Positions 1 to 9,205 are shown, numbered from the stretch's first letter. The stretch is 32,582 nucleotides of DNA from an uncultured Pelagibacteraceae bacterium (GCA_902598315.1 CACKBP010000005.1:1-32582), one strand, 5' to 3'. The notes: generated by a model from the sequence alone, not told the origin. Made by a program: numbers and translations.

Positions 1-1455
1 TTTTCTATAATATCAATTTTAATATTATTATTATTTGTTCTTATAAATTGGAGTGAAGTTTTATACGGTTTGTCCACTTACGGCGAACTAACATCAAGAA
101 TAATTAACAATACAAATCGCATGACTAATCTTGGGGGCTTATATCATATTGCAAAAAAGGGAAACTATTGCTTCATTAATTGCAATTTCAATATTGCACC
201 AATTGTTATTATTTCATTAATTACTTTTGCAGCTACTTTATTTAATTACAAGTTGAAATATTTAAAAATGATTTTGTTCATAATCATTTGCAATTACCTA
301 CCAAATTTAGGTTGGTTTCTTACTGATTTATTTAATTTAAATAAAATCAAGTCTATGAATTTCTATGAGTATGCATATTATCTATATATACCCATATCTA
401 TTCTAGCCCTGCAAATTTCAATGGAGAATAAAAAATTTTCTAAAATACCATTAGTGTTCTTATTTTTTGCTATAATGGCAGTTTTTTATGCTAAAATTGA
501 ATTTTTTAAAAAAATATATTTTGAGTCACAAAATAAAATTCATTTGGTTGAAAATTTAAATAAAAAGGAGTGGGCACATAATCAACTTGGAAGAACTACC
601 ACACTTTTTCCATATGAGCAATTTCACCCAAATTTTGCTTGGGTTTATGGATTAGAAACCTCAGATGGATGGCAACATTTTATTTTAAAAAATTATCAGT
701 TTTTTTGGGATTTTGGTATATTAAGAAAAAAACAGATCAGTGAAGAAACTAGGTACGGCGCAGATTTATACGCTGACAAATCTGAATTAACATTAGCAAG
801 AAATCAAAATAAACAAATTTATCTTAACAAATATATTGATTTAAATTTATTAGCTTTGATCAATAATAAATATATTTTATCCTATGATATTCTTGAAGAA
901 CAAAAAATAAAAAAAATTTCAGGACCAGAGGAAGCTCCATATCAAACTATTATGAGCAATGAGGATAGAACTCTAAATTTTTATTTAGATCAATTAAAAA
1001 AAAGAAATAAGTATCTAAAAAAACCACCAAATATAAATATTTACGAAATTGAGAATGCTTCTGATAGAGCCTTCCTGCCTAATAAGATTATAAAAATAGA
1101 AAATAAGCTCAGCTTAAATGAAAAATTTAACTTTATGTCAAAAAATTATACAAAAAATATTACCTTTAGTGAAACGGATAACCATAAAAAAGCAATGGGA
1201 GAAATCACAAAGGTAAAAAAAATTAAAAATGGTTATTTTGTTAAAGCAAAAATAGATAGAGAAGGTATTTTGATTTTAAACTCTTTTTATAACCCTTTTT
1301 GGAGAGTGATTGTAAACGATCAATACAAAGATATTATAAATTATAGTGATATTCATATGGGTGTAAAATTAAAAGAGGGCAGGTATGATATTAAATTTAT
1401 ATACGATAGACCTTTATTGAGAGAAAAATTAATAGAGAAATTTAAATTTTTCTAA
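1..1455 (+). CDS. YfhO-like membrane protein, 5'-truncated by window edge
   Basis: The frame is open from base 1, so the gene begins upstream and only its last 484 codons are here. The N-terminal part visible here has several hydrophobic segments (the extreme start, then roughly codons 60-90, 110-140 and 150-165). They are followed by a long soluble portion. The C-terminus (about the last 60 residues) reads as a beta-rich module with 'NSFYNPFWRVIVND' and 'GVKLKEGRYDIKFIYD'. This resembles the 'PGWxAxVDG ... L.aG.h.v.f.Y' tail of YfhO/GT-C-type membrane proteins implicated in glycosylating cell-surface polymers. That assignment rests on motif resemblance only. The gene converges on the minus-strand operon with an 18-bp gap and no visible hairpin terminator. 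It is probably part of an upstream glycan gene set outside the window. Confidence 0.6.
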   Translation, partial: FSIISILILLLFVLINWSEVLYGLSTYGELTSRIINNTNRMTNLGGLYHIAKKGNYCFINCNFNIAPIVIISLITFAATLFNYKLKYLKMILFIIICNYLPNLGWFLTDLFNLNKIKSMNFYEYAYYLYIPISILALQISMENKKFSKIPLVFLFFAIMAVFYAKIEFFKKIYFESQNKIHLVENLNKKEWAHNQLGRTTTLFPYEQFHPNFAWVYGLETSDGWQHFILKNYQFFWDFGILRKKQISEETRYGADLYADKSELTLARNQNKQIYLNKYIDLNLLALINNKYILSYDILEEQKIKKISGPEEAPYQTIMSNEDRTLNFYLDQLKKRNKYLKKPPNINIYEIENASDRAFLPNKIIKIENKLSLNEKFNFMSKNYTKNITFSETDNHKKAMGEITKVKKIKNGYFVKAKIDREGILILNSFYNPFWRVIVNDQYKDIINYSDIHMGVKLKEGRYDIKFIYDRPLLREKLIEKFKFF

Positions 1456-1473
1456 TTTAATGTCACAATTATT

Positions 1474-3075
1474 TTAGTCATGTAAATCAAGACCGTCTGA
1501 CTTGAGGTTTTTAGGTGTAAGCCTATATTTTTTGTCATACTCTTTACCTAAAATCTCGTGCATTTCGTTACCCTCAGGGGTAAATTTTTCAGCTTTTTTT
1601 ATTTCCCCCCAACGACTTTCAGGAAATTTGACATAATAAGCGAAAGTTCGAGCTAACCCTGAAATTTCCTCTTTAGGAAGCTGAGGCATATTTAACATGC
1701 TTTGACCACCGGCTGAAATTGACAGAGATACTATGTCCTCTTCTTTCATGTATCCTTTTTTAATTGCTAAATCTCTTAAAGGCGTGCCGTGATAAGGTGC
1801 AAAAACGTATGCACCAGTCGCATCTATATTTTTTGGTAATTTTCTCACAAATCTAATAGTATCAAAAATTAACTCTCTATTTTCATCTGGCATTCCAATA
1901 ATACAATTTGCTACCGCCACGTATTTTCTATCGGCAAGCATATGAAATGCTTTGATTTGCAAATCATCAGAAACATTTCTTTTAAGATATTTTTTTCTGT
2001 AAGCTTCGTTACCGTGTTCTATGCCTATATTACATCTTAACATATTCATGTCTTCCAAATCCTTGGCCCTTTTTGGAGTGACTGTTTCAGCACGTGTATT
2101 CATCCAAAAAGGAATCTTGTAGTCCATATACAGCTCTTTAAATTCATCCCATTCTTTATTGGACATTGCTAAAAAAGTATCAACAACAAAATAGATTAAA
2201 TCAACGTCATATTTTTTTACTAAAAAATCTAATTCGGTTCTAATTCTTTTAATTGATTTTTTTCTATGAAAAATTTTATTTACCTCACTTTTGTAAATTA
2301 CATTATTAGAGGGAGAGTTACAAAAAGTACAAGTGTATGGGCAGCCTCTTTGTGTTTCTAAACCTACCGCTCTATAAATCTTACCTTGCATGGGTCTATA
2401 GATACTTGTTTGATCGAACAAATCCCAATCTGGTATTGGTATAGTATCTAAACTTATCCCTGCTCTTAATGCATTACGATAAATATTACCTTCACCTTTT
2501 ACTGTAAAATTCGCCACGTTATCTATTCTATCACCGGTAATTAACCGATTGCACATTTCAATTACAGCTTCTTCTCCTTCACCTCTACAGATGTAGTCTA
2601 CATTATCGTTTTGAATTAATTTTTCAGAAGCATAAGTAGCAAACACTCCACCAAATAATGTTTTAAATGTTCTCTCTTTTTTTGGTATTAAATTTAAAAG
2701 ATCTATAGATAAGAAGTATGTACTTTCTAAAACAGATACTAATATTAAGTCTGGTTTAAAATTGTTTATTTTATTAATAAAATCTTTTTTTATTCCAGTT
2801 TTAGGTTGTTTTTTTTTTAACCATTCTGATTTGTTGAAAGCTGGTCGAGATCTATTTTTTGATCTAGCTTCATCCGCTTCCTCTCCTAAATTGGCAAAGT
2901 TAATATCTTGATAAAACGTACAATCGAACAAATCTACTTTATATCCTTGTTGTTTAAAAAGAGCAGTAAATATACCTATACTTTGTGGCATTACTCCACT
3001 CATTTGAATGTTTGGATACAACATCAAAATTCTGAAGTCCTCTGGCTTTCTACTTTTAAAGGGTGATTTTAACAT
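1474..3075 (-). CDS. B12-binding-type radical SAM enzyme
   Basis: A 533-residue protein. Residues about 14-190 form a Rossmann-like domain typical of the N-terminal cobalamin-binding half of class B/B12 radical SAM proteins ('FRILMLYPNIQMSG', then 'GYKVDLFD' and 'FGGVFATYASEKL'). The canonical DxHxxG motif is absent, as is common in this superfamily. Residues about 235-450 are the radical SAM core with the cluster motif C245-x3-C249-x2-C252 ('GCPYTCTFC'). Family members use 5'-deoxyadenosyl radical chemistry, often methylating unactivated carbons with methylcobalamin and sometimes rearranging rings. It is the last gene of the seven-gene minus operon, 45 bp after a methyltransferase gene, so the substrate is inferred to be a sugar or sugar nucleotide. 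It looks somewhat less A+T-rich than its neighbours. The family assignment is firm; cobalamin use and substrate are inference. Confidence 0.88.
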   Translation of the reverse strand: MLKSPFKSRKPEDFRILMLYPNIQMSGVMPQSIGIFTALFKQQGYKVDLFDCTFYQDINFANLGEEADEARSKNRSRPAFNKSEWLKKKQPKTGIKKDFINKINNFKPDLILVSVLESTYFLSIDLLNLIPKKERTFKTLFGGVFATYASEKLIQNDNVDYICRGEGEEAVIEMCNRLITGDRIDNVANFTVKGEGNIYRNALRAGISLDTIPIPDWDLFDQTSIYRPMQGKIYRAVGLETQRGCPYTCTFCNSPSNNVIYKSEVNKIFHRKKSIKRIRTELDFLVKKYDVDLIYFVVDTFLAMSNKEWDEFKELYMDYKIPFWMNTRAETVTPKRAKDLEDMNMLRCNIGIEHGNEAYRKKYLKRNVSDDLQIKAFHMLADRKYVAVANCIIGMPDENRELIFDTIRFVRKLPKNIDATGAYVFAPYHGTPLRDLAIKKGYMKEEDIVSLSISAGGQSMLNMPQLPKEEISGLARTFAYYVKFPESRWGEIKKAEKFTPEGNEMHEILGKEYDKKYRLTPKNLKSDGLDLHD

Positions 3076-3120
3076 TTTTCTTAGCTTATATTCACTTTAT
3101 ATAATAATTGCAACAATATT

Positions 3121-3837
3121 TTATGAAATTTTAAAACAATATCCATACTTATAATCTTCTTGCACAGTTGGCAGATTAAAAAACTTAATTTTTTTGTTAG
3201 GGTATTTACTATTTATAAAATTTTTAAAAAAAGTCTTAGAATAAAATCTTTGTGGAGTAAATTTATATTTTTTATTAAATTGTTCTCTAGTTAATTTTTG
3301 TTTTTTCATAGCATTTTTTAAAAAAATGCTCTCTAATTTTTTATTTTTAAGATCGTAAATGAAAATAGTCCTCTTTGTAACTCTTAACATCTCAGATAGG
3401 ATTTCCTTACAGTATTTTTCGCTTGTAAAATACTGAAATACTGAATTAGCTATTGTCACATCCACCTCATTATCTTTTAACTTTTTAAAGAAATCTACTT
3501 TTTTTGAATTTGCTTGGATGAATTTTGTATTTTTTAGAAAGCTTTTTTGAAAATTAATCAAAGGTTTAGAAATCTCTATACTATAAAGTTTACTTACTTC
3601 ATTTTGAAAAAAAAATAAAAATGCTCCATTCCCTGATCCAAAATCTAAAAGCTTATCTTTTTTTTTTAGATTGATTTTTTTTTGAAAGAACATTGTTATA
3701 GATTTAAATTTTTCTAAGGTTAAGTTTTCGAAAATAACTTTAGCTAAATGATAAGGCTCTAGGTTAGTTTTTTTACTTTTGATATTATATTTAAATGTTT
3801 TTTTATTAAATAATTTATACCAATTGTTTTTGTACAT
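3121..3837 (-). CDS. class I SAM-dependent methyltransferase
   Basis: A 238-residue protein with the SAM-binding motif I 'LDFGSGNGAF' at residues 64-73. It is followed by an acidic motif II ('LYSIEIS') and a motif IV-like stretch ('VDVTIANSVFQYF'). These place it among class I (Rossmann) methyltransferases of the Methyltransf_11/25 type. No membrane segments or signal peptide are seen. It sits sixth in the minus operon, 6 bp after the unknown 336-residue gene and 45 bp before the B12-type radical SAM gene. The context suggests methylation of a sugar or of a product of the radical SAM enzymes, but no substrate residue can be read from the sequence. The codons are very rich in Lys and Phe, which fits the A+T bias. 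Confidence 0.78.
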   Translation of the reverse strand: MYKNNWYKLFNKKTFKYNIKSKKTNLEPYHLAKVIFENLTLEKFKSITMFFQKKINLKKKDKLLDFGSGNGAFLFFFQNEVSKLYSIEISKPLINFQKSFLKNTKFIQANSKKVDFFKKLKDNEVDVTIANSVFQYFTSEKYCKEILSEMLRVTKRTIFIYDLKNKKLESIFLKNAMKKQKLTREQFNKKYKFTPQRFYSKTFFKNFINSKYPNKKIKFFNLPTVQEDYKYGYCFKIS

Positions 3838-3843
3838 ATTTTT

Positions 3844-4854
3844 TTAAATAAAAAGAGCCTTTTCAATTTTTTTAATGAAGTATTTGTGCTTATTTAGACT
3901 ACCCATATAACTATATATATTAAATTTTTCATAATTAGAAAATTGATGACCAAAATAATAATTAAACATTGCTTCTTCAAAATGTGTAGTAGATCTTTTT
4001 AGATCGAGGTTTTTCGAATACATATTTGAGAGTAGTTTAAAATGACTCATTTTTTCAGGTGATTTATCCAAAAAAAAATCCCATCCATAAACATTTATCT
4101 TTTTAGATATAAAAGAAACCGCAACTAAAAATGTTATAAAAGAACCAAGCTGTGTCCAAGGTAAGTATGGTTTTTCATTTGGGTATTTAATAATTTCATC
4201 CAATATTGCTATTTTCTTAACATTTTTCCTGCTAAATATTTCCTCAAAATCCTTATCTTTTATATAGTCCTCAGAATTTATTTCACCATTTTTATTTTTT
4301 CTGTAAGTGTGAACTGCTAATACATTATGACCTGCGTCGCTAAGTTTTTTTACCAATTCAGAGTTAGTGGCAACGTAAGTAATATTAGGATTTATATAAT
4401 CAACATAACTTCTCTCGTTTTTTATATTTATATTGTGACCAACGATTTGATTAGAGTCCCAAAATTTGAAATATTTACCATTCTCCTTTGTAGAGTATGC
4501 TAAGTTTTTATACTCATCTATTTGAAGAGAGTTCCAAAAACTTAAAAGATAAGTAGGTTTAGTAATATTTTTTAAATTTGTAAAATTAAAGCTGTTCCCT
4601 ACGCCTATTGCGTCAATTTCCTCATGAACTTCAAAATCATCACTTTTATCCCTCAAAAATTTATAAGGCATTTCATTAAGATTATAACGTTTCATCTTAT
4701 TTTTTTTTGATGGTAAGGCTTTTCGTGTAGAAAATTTATAAGTTATCTGAGGATAAGTATGTAAAGCAATTATCATTAAAATTACGTCGATTATTCTTAG
4801 CGCATTTTTAATAGATGCTTTAAAAGATTGAGGTAAATATTTTTTTAAATTCAT
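3844..4854 (-). CDS. unknown protein, possible DUF115/GT42-like glycan enzyme
   Basis: A 336-residue protein that I do not recognise. The N-terminus has one hydrophobic stretch (about residues 20-40) that could be an anchor. A central 'DAIGVGNSFNFTNL' near residue 85 looks like the first strand-loop of a nucleotide-sugar-binding Rossmann unit. Later, 'PWTQLGSFITFLVAVSFISKKINVYGWDFFLD' (about residues 232-263) resembles the 'G..m...A..lG..eIyl.G.Df' pattern of GT42 sialyltransferases and DUF115 proteins. I infer a weak possibility of a glycosyltransferase or sugar-phosphate enzyme. A nonulosonic-acid module lies in the same island, which would suit a sialyltransferase-like fold. It lies 6 bp upstream of the methyltransferase gene and 15 bp after the aminotransferase gene. 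The coding call is solid; the function is not. Confidence 0.6.
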   Translation of the reverse strand: MNLKKYLPQSFKASIKNALRIIDVILMIIALHTYPQITYKFSTRKALPSKKNKMKRYNLNEMPYKFLRDKSDDFEVHEEIDAIGVGNSFNFTNLKNITKPTYLLSFWNSLQIDEYKNLAYSTKENGKYFKFWDSNQIVGHNINIKNERSYVDYINPNITYVATNSELVKKLSDAGHNVLAVHTYRKNKNGEINSEDYIKDKDFEEIFSRKNVKKIAILDEIIKYPNEKPYLPWTQLGSFITFLVAVSFISKKINVYGWDFFLDKSPEKMSHFKLLSNMYSKNLDLKRSTTHFEEAMFNYYFGHQFSNYEKFNIYSYMGSLNKHKYFIKKIEKALFI

Positions 4855-4869
4855 TACTATGGACTTAAT

Positions 4870-6090
4870 CTAAAATTTTTTCTTCAATATAATTTGAGTG
4901 TGTTTTAATAATTTCTGTATTGATTTATAACTCGTAGCTGTAGAGAAAAAAATTAAGCCGTTATTAGGATAAAATATATTTTTTTTTAGTAAATATTTTT
5001 TAAAATCATTAATTTTTTTTGTTTTTTTTTTCTCTAAGAAATCTCTTTGAGGTCTATTAAAGACGTTTTTTTTTGAAAAAATTATTCTTAATATGCTTTG
5101 AAATCTATAAACTCTTGCATCAACATTATGTAATATTAAAAAATCATTCAATTTTTTTTGGAAATAATGACATTTAGCTACTAAATTTTTTAAAATTTCT
5201 TTGTTAGAATCTAAATATTTTAATGTTTCATATCCAACGAGTGAACTCATTGAATTTGCAGAAAAGGTCCCTCCGAAAAATACTTTTAGTTTATTTTTTT
5301 TTAATTTTTTATAAATTGAATTATTTATTCCTATTACTCCAATAGGTAACCCCCCACCTAAGACTTTTCCCAGTAGAGTTATCTCTGGATTTATTTTGTA
5401 TTTTTTTTGAACGCTACCCTCTAATGTTCTAAATCCGGTTATAATTTCATCAAAAATTAAATTTATTTTATTCTTTTTGCAGTAACTTTGTAAAAAATTT
5501 AGGTAACTGCCAATTGTATCCGTTGGTAATCCAGCTTGAACTGGCTCAATAATTAAACAATTAATTTTATTTTTAAATCTCTCTAAAATTTTTTTTGAAT
5601 TTGGTATATCATTATAAGGAATAAAAATTATTTTTCCTTTATTTTCCTCGATACCAGATGAAATTGGCTTAGGTTTAAAATTTTTATCGGGATAGAAAAG
5701 TGTCTTACTAACAGAACCATGCCAACTTCCAGCAACTGATACAATTAATTTTTTTTTGTTAGTTGCAAAGGAAATTCTTAGTGCTTTTGTTACAGCTTCA
5801 GTTCCAGAGTTACAAAAAACAATTTTTTTAAAATTTGGAAATTTTTTTTTAATCAGTTTTGAAAATTTTACTGCATATATATTAGGATGAGAAAAAATTG
5901 AATTTTTTTTGTTTAAGTAATTTTTTAAACTTTTGACTAATATTGAATTGTTATGTCCAAATAACAAACTTCCAGAACAATGAGATAAATCAATTAATTC
6001 TTTTCCTTTATAATATATTTTATCTTTAAAGCCTTTTTCAAATAAAATAGCTTTTTTATTGTATCCACCGTTTAAAATAATGTCATCCAT
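4870..6090 (-). CDS. class III PLP aminotransferase (glutamate-1-semialdehyde aminomutase-like)
   Basis: A 406-residue PLP fold-type I enzyme. Visible class III signatures are 'NSGTEAV' (94-100, phosphate contact), 'GSWHG' (121-125), 'IFDEIITGFR' with the PLP-ring Asp at 214, and 'LLGKVLGGGLP' with the Schiff-base Lys at 242. Class III members include glutamate-1-semialdehyde 2,1-aminomutase and many omega-aminotransferases. In polysaccharide loci, homologues are thought to aminate or transaminate sugar-linked or side-chain substrates. It is not the DegT/DnrJ/AryC1 family normally used for nucleotide-sugar amination, so it does not supply the LegC step. Its 2-bp gap to the sugar O-methyltransferase indicates co-transcription. 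Using it as the cellular HemL is unlikely, given the divergent sequence and the context. Confidence 0.85.
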   Translation of the reverse strand: MDDIILNGGYNKKAILFEKGFKDKIYYKGKELIDLSHCSGSLLFGHNNSILVKSLKNYLNKKNSIFSHPNIYAVKFSKLIKKKFPNFKKIVFCNSGTEAVTKALRISFATNKKKLIVSVAGSWHGSVSKTLFYPDKNFKPKPISSGIEENKGKIIFIPYNDIPNSKKILERFKNKINCLIIEPVQAGLPTDTIGSYLNFLQSYCKKNKINLIFDEIITGFRTLEGSVQKKYKINPEITLLGKVLGGGLPIGVIGINNSIYKKLKKNKLKVFFGGTFSANSMSSLVGYETLKYLDSNKEILKNLVAKCHYFQKKLNDFLILHNVDARVYRFQSILRIIFSKKNVFNRPQRDFLEKKKTKKINDFKKYLLKKNIFYPNNGLIFFSTATSYKSIQKLLKHTQIILKKKF

Positions 6091-6092
6091 AA

Positions 6093-7454
6093 TTAACCCT
6101 TAGTAAATATTGTACCTTTAATTTTTATTAAAGCTGCCTTTATCTTTTTTTCATTTTCCCTTGAAAAAAATTTTCTAATAAAAAGGAAAATATAATGACG
6201 AAGAAAAATTCTTAAATTTTTTTTAAAAATTTTTATTTTATGATAAAGAGAGCCTTCTATAAATCTTTTTGATATTTGATCTATTTTTTCTAATTCCTTT
6301 CTTATATTACTTTTGGAAATATCTTTCTCTCTTTTAGTTATTAATGTATGCACGTGTAAATGCCTATACGAAGTTTCAGATAAAACAACTTTCCAATTTT
6401 CATCGTAAGGATATTTTGCTATATCAGAAGCATTAAGAGGTTTATCTTTAAATAATTCTTTATTATCAAAAAAAAATCTATTGCTAATATACCTATTGAT
6501 ATTACAAAAATATCCGTCATCAGATATGTGTTTATGAATTAATTTGAAGTAATTTTTAACTACGTCAAAATCCATTTCCATCATAGAGCGGATATTTATG
6601 AAAAGATCTACAATAATATCTTTTTCGATTTTAATGTTAGATGGTAAGATAAATACGTCATATTCATTAAGTAATTTACTATTTAACGAACCTTCTTTCA
6701 AATAATCATCAATTAAAAAAAATTTTTTATCTTTCTGGCTTTTATTAAGATAGTATGATGTCAATAAATTAGCTGCTGGTAAATCAAGAGAGATAAACTT
6801 CAATTTATAATTTTTAATCAAATAGTCTGCTAAAACTCCAAATCCACCTCCAATTTCTATTACGTTTTTGATATTTGAGGAATTATCGAAAACTTTTTTT
6901 TTAAGATCATGAAAATACTTGAGATGGCATAAATTATACTCATCATAGAAAATATTTTTATACTTATACGCTATTGGAGAGTTACCTATATTTTCTATTA
7001 TTAAATTCTTTAAAACAAAATCTTCACCAAACCACTTAATCATTTTCTTAAGTTCCTCGGTGGCCATTCGTTTATTATGAATATCGAATGTGAATTTACT
7101 ATCTTCAGGCGGATTTTCCTCGATTGAATTGTAAAAATCACTCAAAAGATATGTGCTTTTTAAAAAAGCTGTTCGGTTCGAGTTAGCTTGATAAATATTT
7201 TTTTCTGATATTTTCCCTTCATTTGAAAAGGCATCATTTCTCATTCCATAACTGTCCATTCCATCTGAAAGCCAAACTTTATGACCTCTAAAATTTACAA
7301 TATTATTTTTATCTAAAAATTTTTCATGATAAAGGTCGTGCAGAAATCCCCATTCTTTTGATCTTAGGTTACTTTGATTTTTAATAAAATCATTGGCTAA
7401 CTTATAGTTAGACACTAATCTATCTAAAAAATCAGAATTTACTTTACTGCTCAT
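6093..7454 (-). CDS. putative sugar O-methyltransferase (NanM/TIGR04371-like)
   Basis: A 453-residue protein. The SAM-binding motif is 'VIEIGGGFGVLADYL' at about residues 198-212, followed by 'FISLDLPAANLLTSYYL' (acidic motif II). Further on is 'FINIRSMMEMDFDVVKNYFKLI', then 'DDGYFCNINRY'. This order and the long N-terminal extension match the 'putative sugar O-methyltransferase' family found in polysaccharide loci. Its likely job is capping or decorating a sugar hydroxyl before or after transfer. It is third in the minus operon, with 2-bp gaps on both sides that suggest translational coupling. A basic C-terminal tail (about 405-453) could associate with membrane or nucleic acid, but no clear transmembrane helix is present. 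The family call is good; the sugar is unknown. Confidence 0.78.
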   Translation of the reverse strand: MSSKVNSDFLDRLVSNYKLANDFIKNQSNLRSKEWGFLHDLYHEKFLDKNNIVNFRGHKVWLSDGMDSYGMRNDAFSNEGKISEKNIYQANSNRTAFLKSTYLLSDFYNSIEENPPEDSKFTFDIHNKRMATEELKKMIKWFGEDFVLKNLIIENIGNSPIAYKYKNIFYDEYNLCHLKYFHDLKKKVFDNSSNIKNVIEIGGGFGVLADYLIKNYKLKFISLDLPAANLLTSYYLNKSQKDKKFFLIDDYLKEGSLNSKLLNEYDVFILPSNIKIEKDIIVDLFINIRSMMEMDFDVVKNYFKLIHKHISDDGYFCNINRYISNRFFFDNKELFKDKPLNASDIAKYPYDENWKVVLSETSYRHLHVHTLITKREKDISKSNIRKELEKIDQISKRFIEGSLYHKIKIFKKNLRIFLRHYIFLFIRKFFSRENEKKIKAALIKIKGTIFTKG

Positions 7455-7456
7455 AA

Positions 7457-8272
7457 CTAATTTATTTGAAAAGCAACAAAAGTATCCAACCTTTTTGAAT
7501 CGTTTTCCATGTTTGTCTTCATTGCAACTTTTCTATCAGGAGAAAAGTAATCAAAATATATATCTTTCCTTGCGTTTTTTTTGAAAGAATTTTTTATAAT
7601 TTTTACTTTTTTAAATTTTTCTCTTAATAATTTTAAAGCTTCTTCCCAAATTGTACCTGATAAATTATTTTCTGGATCTTTAATTTTTTTTAAGTTCAAT
7701 TTCATCCTCATTACATTAATATATCCTACGTTTAAATATTTTTTATTTAAGTAAGCATCATCGAATGCAGCGATAAAACTTTTCGAAGATATATTTAAAA
7801 ATTGCTTTAATTCTTTTTTCACGTGTTCAGTTGTATGTAATGAGTCAAAAAAACCAAAATCTGCTTTTTTTTTCATTTCTTTTAAGACTCCAATACCAAT
7901 ATTTTTATCAATACTATCGAAGCCTATGAAATTCCAAATTTTATTAATATCTTTTTTAAAATGTAAACCAATTGTTTCTGTAAACAAGTTTCTAAGATAT
8001 GACCCACGACTTTGATTGATGTCCCAAGAATAAACTTCACCGCCATAGATGCAACAGTGAACTATTAATGCGATTGTACTTGCGCCACATCCTGTTTCAA
8101 TAATAATTAAAGGTTTTCTTTTTTTTAACCTTTGTTTATTTAAAATTTCAAAGATTGCTATACATTCTGAGTCAGGAATACTATTCACCCATCTAGGCAT
8201 CAATCTTTTCACAAAAAGCAAAAAGCTTTTAGGATCTTTTTTTAAATTTCCTCCAAAAATATAATTATACAT
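7457..8272 (-). CDS. Methyltransf_24-like class I methyltransferase
   Basis: A 271-residue protein. 'IIIETGCGASTIAL' (about 57-69) is a SAM-type glycine-rich loop. It is followed by 'VYSWDINQSRGSYL' (motif II) and 'ADFGFFDSLHTTEHVKKEL' (about 137-155), the 'D.vfiD..H....v..dl' pattern of the TylF/Methyltransf_24 group. A further 'FIAAFDDAY' carries acidic residues that could bind metal. Such enzymes usually methylate oxygen atoms of sugars or catechols with divalent metal. It lies between the radical SAM gene (14 bp) and the sugar O-methyltransferase gene (2 bp). Three methyltransferase-type genes in one operon suggest a heavily methylated sugar. Methyltransferase activity itself is inferred from the fold motifs. 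Confidence 0.68.
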   Translation of the reverse strand: MYNYIFGGNLKKDPKSFLLFVKRLMPRWVNSIPDSECIAIFEILNKQRLKKRKPLIIIETGCGASTIALIVHCCIYGGEVYSWDINQSRGSYLRNLFTETIGLHFKKDINKIWNFIGFDSIDKNIGIGVLKEMKKKADFGFFDSLHTTEHVKKELKQFLNISSKSFIAAFDDAYLNKKYLNVGYINVMRMKLNLKKIKDPENNLSGTIWEEALKLLREKFKKVKIIKNSFKKNARKDIYFDYFSPDRKVAMKTNMENDSKRLDTFVAFQIN

Positions 8273-8286
8273 AATTAAAAATTGTT

Positions 8287-9177
8287 TTACTTAATTTTTT
8301 TCCAAGCATCATAATGTTTTGATCCATAAACAGTGCCATCAACATTGCAAACAGAACATGGTGATGAACACCTTTTTCCATTTAGAAGCTCTCTTCGATA
8401 TTTGGATAAAAATTTACCATTCCAAATTTCAAAAAAATCTTTTTGCATTACATTACCCATTGAAATTTTTCTATTCCAATCATTTGGACAAACATACAAG
8501 TTGCCATCCCAATCTACTGTAGTTTGATAAGCTGTATAATAACATTTTTTTGTTTTATTAATTTTTCTCGTGTTCTCATCAATTTCTACATTAATAGTTC
8601 CTCCTCTATTAGATATAGCACCTAAACCGTAATCTTCATCTTTATGCCAACGTTCCCTTAAAGTGATAAAATTTTCTGGTATATTAAGTTTATTTATCAT
8701 TTTTTGAAATTTTATTTTTTGTTCCATTCCATCGTACATACTAATTAAAATTTGAGATAATTTTGAATTGTATAATTCTAAAATTGTTTTTTCAGTAATC
8801 ATGTCACCATTGGTAACCATTTCTACACCACCAAAAACACCTAACTTATTTATAATTTTTATTAAATCTTTATGAAGCATTGGCTCGCCATAACCGCATA
8901 AGCAAAATGCGCCCATAAAGTTTATCTTTTTAAGATCACTAACTAGTTTATCGATTAATGAAAGCTCCATTTTTTGATAAGTGTTAGGAGCAATATTATC
9001 ATCAAATTTTGGACAGAAACTGCACGATCTATTACATACATCTATTAAACTTAGTTCAATCCAACTTGGCAAAGGTATATTTTTAAAAAATTGTGGGTCT
9101 CGATCAAGTATGGGCTTTTTTCTTGAAGTATTCTTATTTATTGCCTCTTTTAAATTTACAGCTTCTTTTAGATCCAT
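8287..9177 (-). CDS. radical SAM/SPASM enzyme, first gene of the minus operon
   Basis: A 296-residue protein with the [4Fe-4S] motif C48-x3-C52-x2-C55 ('CNRSCSFC'). The 'GYGEP' motif at 95-99 contacts the SAM amino group. The C-terminal SPASM-type region has cysteines at 212, 230, 270, 274 and 277 ('CSSPCSVC'), which would ligate one or two auxiliary clusters. SPASM proteins modify peptides, aminoglycoside-type sugars and other substrates; BtrN and AlbA are examples of the fold. It opens the divergent operon whose other members are methyltransferases and an aminotransferase, so a sugar substrate is more likely than a peptide, and no precursor peptide is visible nearby. The ATG at 9175-9177 is the only good start and lies about 29 nt from a TATAAT box on the same strand. 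Confidence 0.85.
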   Translation of the reverse strand: MDLKEAVNLKEAINKNTSRKKPILDRDPQFFKNIPLPSWIELSLIDVCNRSCSFCPKFDDNIAPNTYQKMELSLIDKLVSDLKKINFMGAFCLCGYGEPMLHKDLIKIINKLGVFGGVEMVTNGDMITEKTILELYNSKLSQILISMYDGMEQKIKFQKMINKLNIPENFITLRERWHKDEDYGLGAISNRGGTINVEIDENTRKINKTKKCYYTAYQTTVDWDGNLYVCPNDWNRKISMGNVMQKDFFEIWNGKFLSKYRRELLNGKRCSSPCSVCNVDGTVYGSKHYDAWKKIK

Positions 9178-9205
9178 AGATTTGAGGTTATTAGCATAAA
9201 TTTAT

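Noticed and set aside
1456-1473. Bidirectional terminator between the convergent genes
   Set aside because: The 18-bp gap contains no inverted repeat.
4870-6090. The aminotransferase as the LegC step of the legionaminate pathway
   Set aside because: Its motifs (NSGTEAV, DEIITGF, LGKVLGGGLP) are class III, whereas LegC belongs to the DegT/DnrJ family.
8319-9199. Three short plus-strand open frames (64-72 codons) inside the radical SAM gene
   Set aside because: They are antisense shadows of the minus-strand gene, without start signals or recognisable protein features.
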